Shown: in pieces, positions 1 through 6,789 of the stretch
Position numbering within the stretch: position 1 is the stretch's first letter
How the letters are laid out: each line of letters opens with the position of its first letter
From: Candidatus Firestoneibacteriota bacterium
Lineage (GTDB): Bacteria; JACRDZ01
Assembly: GCA_016212735.1 (NCBI GenBank)
Contig: JACRDZ010000057.1
Span: 1 to 15,732, forward strand
Reading direction: 5' to 3'
Length of the DNA stretch: 15,732 nucleotides
The notes under the pieces: model-generated
What the model was told of the DNA's origin: nothing
The model's database searches: none
What the model saw: only the letters and a program-made list of their open reading frames with translations
Translations under genes and position numbers: made by a program

Positions 1-13
1 ATAATGTCAAGTA

Positions 14-367
14 TTATTTTTTACTAGGCACTACATTTGTGTTTTTGATGTTTTTTATGGAAAACCCCTTATTTATCAAGGAGGCTGTTTTCGATTTTTT
101 TGAAAAAGGGATAAAGTCGAGATATACAGCAATAATCATATATTTCTCAAAATCAATTTCATCTTCTGTTAGAAGAACTTCCTTTTTTAGCTCCTTTTTA
201 AACTCAATCCATGAATTTACATCTGTAATAACCTGTTTGCCTGGTTCTATCGGCCCTCCAGTCCCTTTATATATATTTATAAAATCTATTTGTTTAGATG
301 AGTTCTTTTCCATACATGCTAAAGCAAAAATAATAACTACCATAACGGAGATTATTCTATTATACAT
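14..367 (-). CDS. Small putative lipoprotein with PrcB-like domain, possibly C-terminally truncated
   Basis: A 117-residue protein. The N-terminus is a basic residue plus a hydrophobic segment ending in FALAC at about residues 14-18, a loose lipobox with Cys18 as the candidate lipidation site. The rest (GTGGPIEPGKQ, then a W, then an IDFEKYMIIAVYL strand and a GFSIKNI strand) resembles the PrcB_C-type domain of small periplasmic proteins. That assignment is from pattern memory only. The protein stops soon after the GFSI strand, where related domains usually have further strands, so the C-terminus may be truncated or frameshifted; only 13 bases remain before the window edge. The Shine-Dalgarno GAGG overlaps the TGA stop of the upstream DUF4416 gene, which implies translational coupling. 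The precise function is unknown. Confidence 0.6.
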   Translation of the reverse strand: MYNRIISVMVVIIFALACMEKNSSKQIDFINIYKGTGGPIEPGKQVITDVNSWIEFKKELKKEVLLTEDEIDFEKYMIIAVYLDFIPFSKKSKTASLINKGFSIKNIKNTNVVPSKK

Positions 368-376
368 AGAAATACC

Positions 377-907
377 TCAAAATATCCTCTCTATTTGTTC
401 CTTATATATTTTTCTTATTTTATTAAATATATTTATATACTCTTCTGATCTGTAATCCATATATGTCCATTCCCACGGCATAAAAGTTTTGTTTCTATAT
501 ACAAGTGTACATTCAGCAAAAATTCCTTTACCTAAATGTATTCTGTGAGAATAATTTTTAGTAGTTGCTAATACAAATTTTGATAAATCAAGATAGCCTG
601 GGTCCAGATTTATTTTACGCTCATTGCAAACTGAACTCTTTTTTTCAAGTTCATTTGTTTTTACTTTAATATCAAGCAATTCTTCCGAATCAATTAGAGT
701 TTGAAAGCTGAGAATAATCCGAAAAATAGGGATTCCCATCTCTTTATTATAAAAATCAGTAAAATTAAAATTTATTATAGGAGAAATATAATCCATATCT
801 CCATAAATTTCTGTTAATTCTTTGCATATATTCGTAAATATTTCAGAAGATGAATATAATACAGGAATAACAAGTTTTGCTTTTACAGGATATCTTATCT
901 CTCCCAT
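377..907 (-). CDS. DUF4416 family protein
   Basis: A 176-residue soluble protein that matches the DUF4416 family along its whole length. The recognisable conserved stretches are NFTDFYNKEMG at about residues 48-58, LDPGYLDLSKFVLAT at 101-115, HRIHLGKGIFAE at 121-132, and WTYMDYRSEEY at 147-157. The family has no established biochemical role; some members are labelled GTP-binding, but no P-loop is visible here. The start is the ATG at 905-907, with a GGAG motif about 9 nt upstream. It lies 19 bases after the QueG-like gene and overlaps the ribosome binding site of the next gene, so it is an internal member of the left-hand operon. The family call is confident; the function is unknown. Confidence 0.85.
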   Translation of the reverse strand: MGEIRYPVKAKLVIPVLYSSSEIFTNICKELTEIYGDMDYISPIINFNFTDFYNKEMGIPIFRIILSFQTLIDSEELLDIKVKTNELEKKSSVCNERKINLDPGYLDLSKFVLATTKNYSHRIHLGKGIFAECTLVYRNKTFMPWEWTYMDYRSEEYINIFNKIRKIYKEQIERIF

Positions 908-926
908 TTGTTAATACTCCAAAGGA

Positions 927-1592
927 CTACGTACTCCCATTACATGCATTAACACATATCCCGCATATATGCTGCCCTATACCTGGTTCGCGGGAAAATA
1001 TAGTCAATTTTTCAAGGCATCTGCTTAAATTAAACTGTTCCGGAGATTCACCAATAGCATTTGCAGGGCATGAAGTTATGCATTTTAAACATCCTGGAGG
1101 ACATTTATTACCCAAAGGTGCATCAGGGATTAAAGGAGCATCAGTTAGAATAGATATATACCTTACATGAGCACCAAAATCCGGATTAACTAAAAGATTG
1201 TTTTTACCAAGCCACCCTAATCCGGCAAGATATGCAATTTTACGATGAGATAAATGAGCAGAAAAATTTTTCCAGTCAAGAAGCTGTGATGCAGGAATCG
1301 GCATTGCAATAAATCCGGATTGATGCAGACAACTGGCTATCTTCAATGATGCCACATCAAGAAGAATATTAATTTTTTTATAATGTTGAGCATATAATTT
1401 ACTTGGCGATTCAATATTTGTTGCTAAAATCGGCGCTGAAAGCACATATCCAAGTGACACAGCCCTATTAAGACCTGTCAAAACTACCTTAGGCTCTATA
1501 TTGAATGAACTTTTTATTTCAGTAATATCTGCTATTCCAAATAAAATACAACCTTCATTTTTTGCAATTTCTTTTAAATTTTCTTTTTGCAT
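927..1592 (-). CDS. Short QueG-like (COG1600) double 4Fe-4S cluster protein
   Basis: A 221-residue protein related to epoxyqueuosine reductase QueG. Shared signatures are GLGWLGKNNLLVNP at residues 124-137 followed by ISILTDAPL, then a ferredoxin-like cysteine set (C164, C168, C171, C175 followed by Pro). A separate RCLEKLTI motif (C192) and a terminal CGICVNAC set (C210, C213, C217) follow. These eight cysteines fit two 4Fe-4S clusters. QueG proteins are usually 300-380 residues; this one is much shorter and ends right after the second cluster, with CN rather than the usual CP. Members of this short branch need not act on epoxyqueuosine, so a general iron-sulfur reductase is the safe reading. 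The start ATG has AGGAG 6 nt upstream. It follows the TPR gene by 17 bases. Confidence 0.8.
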   Translation of the reverse strand: MQKENLKEIAKNEGCILFGIADITEIKSSFNIEPKVVLTGLNRAVSLGYVLSAPILATNIESPSKLYAQHYKKINILLDVASLKIASCLHQSGFIAMPIPASQLLDWKNFSAHLSHRKIAYLAGLGWLGKNNLLVNPDFGAHVRYISILTDAPLIPDAPLGNKCPPGCLKCITSCPANAIGESPEQFNLSRCLEKLTIFSREPGIGQHICGICVNACNGST

Positions 1593-1609
1593 TTTGCTCC
1601 TAATTTTAT

Positions 1610-3385
1610 TTATTCCGGCTGAATGCTGACAGCTAACGGCTGAACGTTTACCTTATTATTAAGTCGGTTAATAGCTTCAATGGCTTCTTCCCCTGAAATT
1701 AAATCATCAGCTTTAAAAGTATTATCATTAAATCCTGTTAAAACACCGTCTAATGAACTTGAAATTACTGCATTAAACCTCTCATGAAGCGGAGGGACAT
1801 CTTTATAAGGAGAAACACTAATTAATTTTGAAAAATCCTTATCTATAATTTTCTCATAAGATAGCTTTGCTCTTATATTTTTCAAACATAGAGCGAATTC
1901 ACCTTTTGTAACAGATTTTGTTGGTAAAAACATACGATTTGGGAAAAGATCCATAATACCCGTCTCTACAATCTTTTTAATATAATCATATGCCCAATGA
2001 TCATCAATATCAATTATTATTACACCTTTTATTCTGTCAGTTATTCTTCTTTCCAGTTCAAATTTTTCTACTAAAAGAACTGCTAATTCTTCTCTTGTAA
2101 GATTTAAAGATTTAGATATTTCCTCCATTCTGACAGATATATCAGTATCTCTTTCTTGTAATTTTATAAAATTGAATGCTTTTTTATTTTCTGGATCAAT
2201 TTTTTGTATCTGACGATAATACTTATATGCCATTTCATTGTTTTTTCTCATCTCATAAATCTTTGCCTGTCCAAGAAGAGCAGGGATATAAGCTTTATTA
2301 ATTGCTTGAGCTTTTTTATAGTATTCTTCAGCTTTTTCTATATTATTCTTTTCAAGATAGACATCTGCAATTTTAATATAAACAGGAATATATCCCGGGA
2401 AATCCTGTTCTGCTGTAAAATATTTTTCATAGGCATCATCAAAATAACCATTTTTATAAAGAATATCTCCTATTAAAACACCTTGTAATACATTATTCAT
2501 CTTCCTTTTAATTATATCTAACTGCATTGAAACAGATTCGTCTCTTTCATCAGGGTTTAGTTTTTCCAGAACTTCCATAGCTTTTGGATAGTCCTTTTTC
2601 TGAAAAAAAATTCTTGATATACCAAGATATGCAGGCACGTAATTATCATCATACCTGATTACACTTCTGTAAATCTCCAGAGCCTGATCAAATTTATTAT
2701 TATAAGAATATATCTTACCAAGCTCTATATAAGAAGGAAAAAAATTATCATTTATTTCTATGCTTTTTTTAAATGCTTCTATGCTTTCTTCGATCTCTCC
2801 TTTTTCAAATAAATATCTTCCTTTATTATAATGATTTTCTGCACTATTTTCATACAATTCTTTCTGCTTTTTTAATTCAGAAAGACCTTCCTGCGCTTCT
2901 TTATTAAGAGGAGAGACAGATAACACATGTGAATAATACTTTTCTGAATTTTCAAAGTCATTTATATGAAGATAAGTTTCTGCTATTTTTAAAAACACAT
3001 CTGTATTATGCGGAGAAAGCCCTAATATTTCAAAATACAAAAGTAGAGTTTTTTCATAGTTATTGTTAATCATATATGCAATAGCAAGATTAAAATATGT
3101 TTCCAGATTTTTATTATTATACTCCAGTGCTTTTTCAAATTCATAAATAGCTTCAGAATATTTTTTTTGCTTTAATTTTTTATTACCATTATTGAAATGT
3201 TCTTCATATAAGGGGATATTCTCTTCTTTATTTATATGAATTTGCGCTTTATTAATATATGCTTCCTTCTGATCTGATTCTTTTTCATCTGACTGAGCTC
3301 TTATACTTTTAAAATAAAACATATTCAGAATAAAAAATATGCACAGAATAAAATTGATTTTTACGTATATATTATTTATTTCCAT
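1610..3385 (-). CDS. Exported TPR protein with C-terminal SLH repeats
   Basis: A 591-residue protein. Residues 1-31 form a signal peptide or membrane anchor (a hydrophobic run ending near RAQS). From about residue 58 to 410 there are roughly nine tetratricopeptide repeats with the usual A-x-Y and P-x-x-x-A spacing, suggesting a protein-protein scaffold outside the inner membrane. The C-terminus carries S-layer-homology repeats: one starts at DIDDHWAYDYI (about residue 459) and a second at YKDVPPLHERFNAV (about 527). A partial one precedes them, ending LTREELAVLL. SLH repeats bind cell-wall polymers or, in some Gram-negative lineages, peptidoglycan beneath an outer membrane, so the protein is probably periplasmic or envelope-anchored. 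The start ATG has AAGGG about 10 nt upstream, and the gene begins 18 bases after miaA. Confidence 0.85.
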   Translation of the reverse strand: MEINNIYVKINFILCIFFILNMFYFKSIRAQSDEKESDQKEAYINKAQIHINKEENIPLYEEHFNNGNKKLKQKKYSEAIYEFEKALEYNNKNLETYFNLAIAYMINNNYEKTLLLYFEILGLSPHNTDVFLKIAETYLHINDFENSEKYYSHVLSVSPLNKEAQEGLSELKKQKELYENSAENHYNKGRYLFEKGEIEESIEAFKKSIEINDNFFPSYIELGKIYSYNNKFDQALEIYRSVIRYDDNYVPAYLGISRIFFQKKDYPKAMEVLEKLNPDERDESVSMQLDIIKRKMNNVLQGVLIGDILYKNGYFDDAYEKYFTAEQDFPGYIPVYIKIADVYLEKNNIEKAEEYYKKAQAINKAYIPALLGQAKIYEMRKNNEMAYKYYRQIQKIDPENKKAFNFIKLQERDTDISVRMEEISKSLNLTREELAVLLVEKFELERRITDRIKGVIIIDIDDHWAYDYIKKIVETGIMDLFPNRMFLPTKSVTKGEFALCLKNIRAKLSYEKIIDKDFSKLISVSPYKDVPPLHERFNAVISSSLDGVLTGFNDNTFKADDLISGEEAIEAINRLNNKVNVQPLAVSIQPE

Positions 3386-3403
3386 TATAATTTAGCCCTT
3401 ATT

Positions 3404-4318
3404 TTATAGCTCTTTTGAAATTCTTTCTGCAATTTCTGAAAGAGACATACATTCAACATCAAACCATGTAACTTCTTTTAATTTTTTAAACCATGTAATC
3501 TGCCGTTTTGCGTATTTTCTTGTATTTTGTTTTATAAGTTCTATTGCTTTTTCTAGAGTTTGTTCCCCTTCTAAATAATCCCACAATTCCTGATACCCAA
3601 TCCCCTCAAAACCCGGAGAACTTTTATTGTACCCCATTTGTTTTAATTTCTTTATCTCATCTAGCAAACCACTGGAAATCATTTTATCAACGCGTTCATT
3701 GATTCTACGGTACAATTTTTCCCTTCTTAAGTTTAACCCAAAAATTTTATATTTATAATTTATTGGCATAGTGCTTTTGGTCTTATGCCTGGATATAGGG
3801 GCGCCTGTTTGTTTAAAAACTTCCAGCGCTCGGATTATACGATACTTATCATTGATATGTATTTTTTCTGCTGATATAGGATCAACTTTTTTTAATTCAT
3901 TATATAATACACCATGGCCTTTTTCTAAAGCTATTTTTTCGAGTTCCTCCTGTATTTTATTATCTCTACGAGGAGAGTTAAAAATTCCTTCTATTAAAGC
4001 TCGTATATAAAGGCCTGTCCCTCCTGTTATTATTACATTTTTGCCTCTTTCAAAAATCTCCTGTATGATTTTTTCTGCTTCATTTTTGTATTCACCTGCG
4101 CTATAAAGTTCATCAGGTGTTACTATGTCTATCATATGATGAGATATATGCTGCAAATCTTCCTTTAATGGCTTTGCTGTACCTATATCCATAAATTTAT
4201 ATATCTGCCTTGAATCAGCTGATATTATTTCAGCAGAATTTTTTTCAGCCAGAATAAGCGCTAATTTACTCTTCCCACTGGCTGTTGGTCCTAAAATAAT
4301 TAATAGTTCTTTTTGCAT
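3404..4318 (-). CDS. miaA: tRNA dimethylallyltransferase MiaA
   Basis: MiaA transfers a dimethylallyl group to N6 of A37 in tRNAs that read UNN codons. It is the first step toward ms2i6A. The 304-residue product shows the P-loop GPTASGKS at residues 10-17, the DSRQIY motif at 35-40 (the Asp is the proposed catalytic base), GTAKP at 46-50 and GGTGLYI at 99-105. The length is typical. I chose the ATG at 4316-4318 over the in-frame TTG two codons earlier, because family proteins begin just before the LLIILGPTASGKS strand. A promoter-like motif leaves almost no 5' leader, and there is no Shine-Dalgarno sequence. It is the first gene of the left-hand operon. Confidence 0.97.
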   Translation of the reverse strand: MQKELLIILGPTASGKSKLALILAEKNSAEIISADSRQIYKFMDIGTAKPLKEDLQHISHHMIDIVTPDELYSAGEYKNEAEKIIQEIFERGKNVIITGGTGLYIRALIEGIFNSPRRDNKIQEELEKIALEKGHGVLYNELKKVDPISAEKIHINDKYRIIRALEVFKQTGAPISRHKTKSTMPINYKYKIFGLNLRREKLYRRINERVDKMISSGLLDEIKKLKQMGYNKSSPGFEGIGYQELWDYLEGEQTLEKAIELIKQNTRKYAKRQITWFKKLKEVTWFDVECMSLSEIAERISKEL

Positions 4319-4325
4319 TAGCAAA

Positions 4326-4353
4326 ATTTTAACATAAAATAATTGAAATGCAA
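4326..4353 (-). promoter_or_regulatory. Sigma-70-type promoter for miaA operon
   Basis: On the minus strand TTGCAT (4348-4353) is followed by a 16-nt spacer and TAAAAT (4326-4331). The same -35 hexamer and spacing recur at the str promoter (6615-6642), which supports the call. The miaA ATG begins 8 nt past the -10 box, so transcription would start at or next to the ATG. Confidence 0.6.
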
Positions 4354-4471
4354 TTTATTTTCTATCAAGAGTAACTATGTGAGGGTATTAACTTGCTGAT
4401 AATCGTATGGTTTAAAAGGATATATTTTATTGTACCGTAACATGTATAAAACTATTCAAAACATTATTATT

Positions 4472-4835
4472 TTATTTTATAACACATATTACACGTGCAT
4501 CATATTCTCCTGAAGCTTGATAAATCAGCGATTCAACAGCACGATCATCTTTGATTACACCTAAAGCTTTTATGTTTGAAATCTTACATTCGCGCTTTTA
4601 TCATTTAATGCCATAATAAGAGGTTCAACTATGTTATTTGATGGAACAAAATTATCAGGGAATAAATAAAAATGTTCAGTAAAATTTTCTTCAAACAAAT
4701 AAGCTATTCTAAATCTTATAGTTTCGTTTTCATTATTTTTAAGTTCATATAATAAAGGTTCAATTGAAGGTTTCCCTATTGTTAATAATGCTCCTGTCTT
4801 CCGCAATGCAGCACCCTAAAATTTTCATTTTTTTC
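4472..4835 (-). pseudogene. HEAT-repeat protein remnant, frameshifted
   Basis: Three minus-strand reading frames join into one HEAT-repeat-like sequence. The first, up to about 4812, ends in EKNENFRV. The second, 4806 down to 4570, reads LRKTGALLTIGKPSIEPLL, then IRFRIAYLFEE, later VEPLIMALNDKSANVRF. The third, about 4575 down to a TAA at 4472-4474, reads IKALGVIKDDRAVESLI. Each break falls inside a repeat motif that is continuous across it (for example ANVRF to IKALGVIKD), so at least two frameshifts are present. No intact start remains, and the 5' part is replaced by transposase sequence. The junction with that remnant, near 4810-4850, is not sharp. The original function is unknown; HEAT repeats act in protein interaction. 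Confidence 0.7.
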
Positions 4836-5067
4836 GATGAGTGTTCTTAACAATTCCTGCTCCTCGCTCATTTTAAGAACAACTTTTTCTTGCTTTAGGG
4901 ATTTTGGCAGAAGATATTCAATCTCATACATTGTATGCGTTAATTCGCTGGCTCTTTTTACTGAGATCGGAGTTTTAGTTAATTGCAAGATTCTTTCCAA
5001 TTCTTGGAATTTGCCGTCTTTGGAAAAACCGATTTTGCGCAAATCATCTTCATCTTCCGCTTCAAAA

Positions 5068-5076
5068 TAAAGTGTT
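5068..5076. repeat. Target-site duplication, left copy (TAAAGTGTT)
   Basis: An exact 9-bp match to 5281-5289 directly flanking the palindromic element. One copy belongs to the original transposase codons for T-T-L-Y. Confidence 0.85.
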
Positions 5077-5280
5077 CAGAAACTTCCCAAGAAAGAAATT
5101 AACCACAGAGAACACAGAGTATTTTTATTTATTACTCTGTGTTCTCAAAAAAAAACAAGAAAGATCATGAAATACAAAGCTTTTATAAGTAAAAATTAAT
5201 TTGAGGACACAGAGTTTTTAAATTATAAATATATCTCAGTGTACTCTGTGGTTCATTTCTTCGGTTTTGGGGAATTTCTG
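5077..5280. mobile_element. MITE-like palindromic repeat element, 204 bp, with 9-bp target duplication
   Basis: A non-coding palindromic element with imperfect terminal inverted repeats: CAGAAACTTCCC at the left end, and CAGAAATTCCCC on the other strand at the right end. AACCACAGAG (5101-5110) matches CTCTGTGGTT (5244-5253). Inside, 5108-5121 and 5133-5146 form a perfect 14-bp hairpin with an 11-nt loop, and 5203-5215 is a further near-copy. It is flanked by perfect 9-bp direct repeats, TAAAGTGTT at 5068-5076 and 5281-5289. Taking out the element plus one repeat (213 bp) rejoins transposase codons as DMTTLYFEAEDEDD, so this is a genuine insertion. The ACCACAGAG-type motif is, from memory, a recurrent intergenic repeat in many environmental genomes. 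It encodes no protein and must be moved in trans. Confidence 0.85.
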
Positions 5281-5289
5281 TAAAGTGTT
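5281..5289. repeat. Target-site duplication, right copy (TAAAGTGTT)
   Basis: An exact 9-bp match to 5068-5076 at the other edge of the palindromic element. Confidence 0.85.
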
Positions 5290-5608
5290 GTCATATCGTA
5301 AAAAACCACGGAAATATTGCCTCGCAAAACCTTGCGGCTATGTTCAAACAGGATAAACAAACAAAGACGGTTGGCTGGCAAACTGTTTTTGATGCAATCG
5401 GATTTGAGCTTTCAAGTATAATTTTTCGATGTCTTTAGGATTATTAGCAGAACCAATGGTTTCAATAACTTTATATTGTTTTTGTTCTTTGGCTATTATC
5501 TGAACACTTACCGAACCACTACGATTTTTATTTTTTACAAATGATTATTTGCTTCCTTTTGCAATGGGGTTTGCAAATACGGGGATGCACCCATAGAGAC
5601 ACCCATAT

Positions 5609-5637
5609 TTGACAAAAACGTACTAATCAATTATATT
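5609..5637 (+). promoter_or_regulatory. Sigma-70-type promoter for mog-CBS pair
   Basis: TTGACA (5609-5614), a 17-nt spacer and TATATT (5632-5637), upstream of the ATG at 5666. The leader is short, with an AGAGG ribosome binding site at 5655-5659. The bases between the transposase remnant and this promoter (5545-5608) hold nothing I recognise; they may include an old IS end. Confidence 0.65.
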
Positions 5638-5665
5638 AATCTTTAATCTATAAAAGAGGTTTATT

Positions 5666-6130
5666 ATGATTGCCGTTGGGATTTTAGTTATGAGTGACAG
5701 AGCATTTCAAGGGAAATATGAAGATAAAAGTGGCAAGACTGTTCAGGAAATAATTGAAGAAGATGCACAATATAAAGTAAAAGAATATGAAATAATCCCT
5801 GATGAAAAAGATATAATTGTGGGCAAGCTAAAAGAATACACGGATATAAAGAAACTAGATCTTATTATTACTTCAGGTGGGACTGGTTTATCAACCCGTG
5901 ATGTTACACCAGAAGCTACACGTGAGGTTATCGAAAAAGAAATACCGGGTATGGCAGAAGCAATGAGAAAAATAGGTATAGAAAAAACACCTTTTGCAAT
6001 GCTTTCAAGAGCTATTGTAGGATTACGAAAAAAAACTCTCATTATCAATCTTCCAGGCAGCCCAAAAGCAGTAAGAGAAAATTTAGAAGTAGTACTCCCT
6101 GTTATTCCTCATGCACTTGGGAAACATTAA
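5666..6130 (+). CDS. mog: MogA/MoaB family molybdenum cofactor biosynthesis protein
   Basis: MogA-type enzymes adenylylate molybdopterin so that molybdate can be inserted. MoaB is the close homologue of less certain role in some bacteria. The 154-residue product is a complete MoCF domain: SDRAFQGKYED at residues 10-20, the TSGGTG loop at 69-74, DVTPEAT at 79-85 and LPGSPKA at 129-135. The length fits the single-domain Mog/MoaB group rather than MoeA. I cannot separate Mog from MoaB with confidence, so the symbol is provisional. It is first in a two-gene unit; the CBS gene follows after 16 bases with its own strong ribosome binding site. No other cofactor genes are in the window. Confidence 0.9.
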   Translation: MIAVGILVMSDRAFQGKYEDKSGKTVQEIIEEDAQYKVKEYEIIPDEKDIIVGKLKEYTDIKKLDLIITSGGTGLSTRDVTPEATREVIEKEIPGMAEAMRKIGIEKTPFAMLSRAIVGLRKKTLIINLPGSPKAVRENLEVVLPVIPHALGKH

Positions 6131-6146
6131 TTATGGAGGGGTTAAA

Positions 6147-6581
6147 ATGAAAGTAGAAGAAATAATGCATGTTGTTACCAAACTACCGTATGATACAAGT
6201 GTGACAGAAGCAGCGAATGTTATGGATCAAAAAGTAATTGGCTCTATCCTCGTTGAGGAAAATGGCAAAGTTATAGGAATAGTAACTGAAAGAGATATAT
6301 TAAGGAAAATAGTTGCAAAACGGCAAAATGCAGATAAATTAACCATTAAAGAAATTATGAATGCACCATTAATAACAGTAGAGGCTGATACTGATATATA
6401 TGATGCAAGTAAAATTATAGCAAACAATAATATAAGAAGATTGATCATAACAGAGAAAGATAAAATTGTTGGAATAGTAACAGCAAGTAACATAGCTAAA
6501 AACCTGAGATATGTAATCGGGAAAAAAGTCGTGAGTATTTCTGGTTCAAAACATTTCAGGCCGAATTATGAAAAGCCATAG
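6147..6581 (+). CDS. Tandem CBS-domain protein
   Basis: A 144-residue soluble protein made of two CBS domains, one at about residues 1-56 (SILVEENGKVIGIVTERDILR) and one at about 64-120 (MNAPLITVEADTDIYDASK, IVGIVTASNIAKNL). Paired CBS domains form a Bateman module that binds adenine nucleotides and acts as an energy sensor or allosteric switch. There is no fused catalytic domain, so its partner is unknown. I chose the ATG at 6147 because GGAGGGG (6135-6141) stands just before it; the longer reading frame from 6111 would overlap the end of the Mog gene and has no such site. It is likely cotranscribed with the Mog-like gene. Confidence 0.88.
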   Translation: MKVEEIMHVVTKLPYDTSVTEAANVMDQKVIGSILVEENGKVIGIVTERDILRKIVAKRQNADKLTIKEIMNAPLITVEADTDIYDASKIIANNNIRRLIITEKDKIVGIVTASNIAKNLRYVIGKKVVSISGSKHFRPNYEKP

Positions 6582-6614
6582 GATAATATTTTTAAATATT
6601 TTTTAAAAAAACAC

Positions 6615-6642
6615 TTGCATTTAAAAAAAAATGTAGTATAAT
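6615..6642 (+). promoter_or_regulatory. Distal str operon promoter P1
   Basis: TTGCAT (6615-6620), a 16-nt spacer and a perfect TATAAT (6637-6642). Transcription would begin near 6649, giving a leader of about 218 nt before rpsL. Confidence 0.7.
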
Positions 6643-6669
6643 ATATTTTTCCAAATTGATACTATTTGA

Positions 6670-6743
6670 ACATGTGAGTCACATGTAGCAAATAAGTCGC
6701 TTTGGTGAGGCTACAGACCAGAATAAAATCTTCCAAAATTCTG
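6670..6743 (+). promoter_or_regulatory. Structured str leader with alternative hairpins
   Basis: The leader RNA from P1 contains ACATGTG (6670-6676) pairing with CACATGT (6680-6686) around a 3-nt loop. It also contains TGTAGC (6684-6689) pairing with GCTACA (6710-6715). The two stems share 6684-6686, so they cannot form together. A third stem pairs CAGAAT (6719-6724) with ATTCTG (6738-6743). This layout would suit an autogenous ribosomal-protein control site or an attenuator, but I do not recognise a named leader motif, and regulation is inference. Confidence 0.45.
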
Positions 6744-6760
6744 CGTTTGATATTTTTTAC

Positions 6761-6789
6761 TTGACACCAAAAATTGTTTTTGATAAACT
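6761..6789 (+). promoter_or_regulatory. Proximal str operon promoter P2
   Basis: TTGACA (6761-6766), a 17-nt spacer and TAAACT (6784-6789). This would start transcription near 6796 and bypass the structured leader. Two promoters in tandem are plausible for a highly expressed operon. Confidence 0.55.

Larger units (their letters stand above)
4836..5544 (-). pseudogene. IS1634-type transposase remnant
   Basis: Three pieces of one IS1634-type (IS4-superfamily DDE) transposase lie in order on the minus strand. The N-terminal piece (5541 to 5344) reads FVKNKNRSGSVSVQII and KVIETIGSANNPKDIEKLY, then hits a TGA; a TCA and an upstream stop stand where the start should be. The central piece (about 5346 to 5281, resuming at 5069) reads RKVLRGNISVVFYDMTTLY and FEAEDEDDLRKIGFSKDGK, including the first catalytic Asp in VVFYD. 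The C-terminal piece reads ELERILQLTKTPISVKRA, then THTMYEIEYLLP and KMSEEQELL. Large parts between the pieces are deleted, and one frame change separates the first two. A 204-bp palindromic element interrupts the central piece. The copy cannot be functional. Family assignment is from recognised motifs, not a search. Confidence 0.8.

Noticed and set aside
5..10. TTGACA on the minus strand at the window edge as a promoter
   Set aside because: The -10 region lies outside the window, so it cannot be judged.
39..455. Plus-strand open frame of 138 codons at the left edge
   Set aside because: It overlaps the lipoprotein and DUF4416 genes on the opposite strand, has no ribosome binding site and low-complexity composition; it is a shadow.
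4782..5042. Two separate intact minus-strand genes (4570-4806 and 4782-5042)
   Set aside because: Both begin at TTG codons without a ribosome binding site, and their sequences join with each other and with flanking frames into transposase and HEAT motifs; they are fragments.
5077..5280. The palindromic repeat as a CRISPR array
   Set aside because: The ACAGAG motifs alternate in orientation and spacing, there are no regular spacers, and the 9-bp flanking duplication marks a transposed unit.
5290..5420. Plus-strand frame reading NIASQNLAAMFKQDKQTK as a small gene
   Set aside because: It looked protein-like at first, but the opposite strand carries the recognisable IS1634 motif NISVVFYDMTTL over the same bases; the plus frame is its complement.
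6585..6604. AT-only palindrome plus T-run just after the CBS gene as a terminator
   Set aside because: AATATTT and AAATATT can pair, but the stem is entirely A-T with a 2-nt loop, so it would be too weak for an intrinsic terminator.
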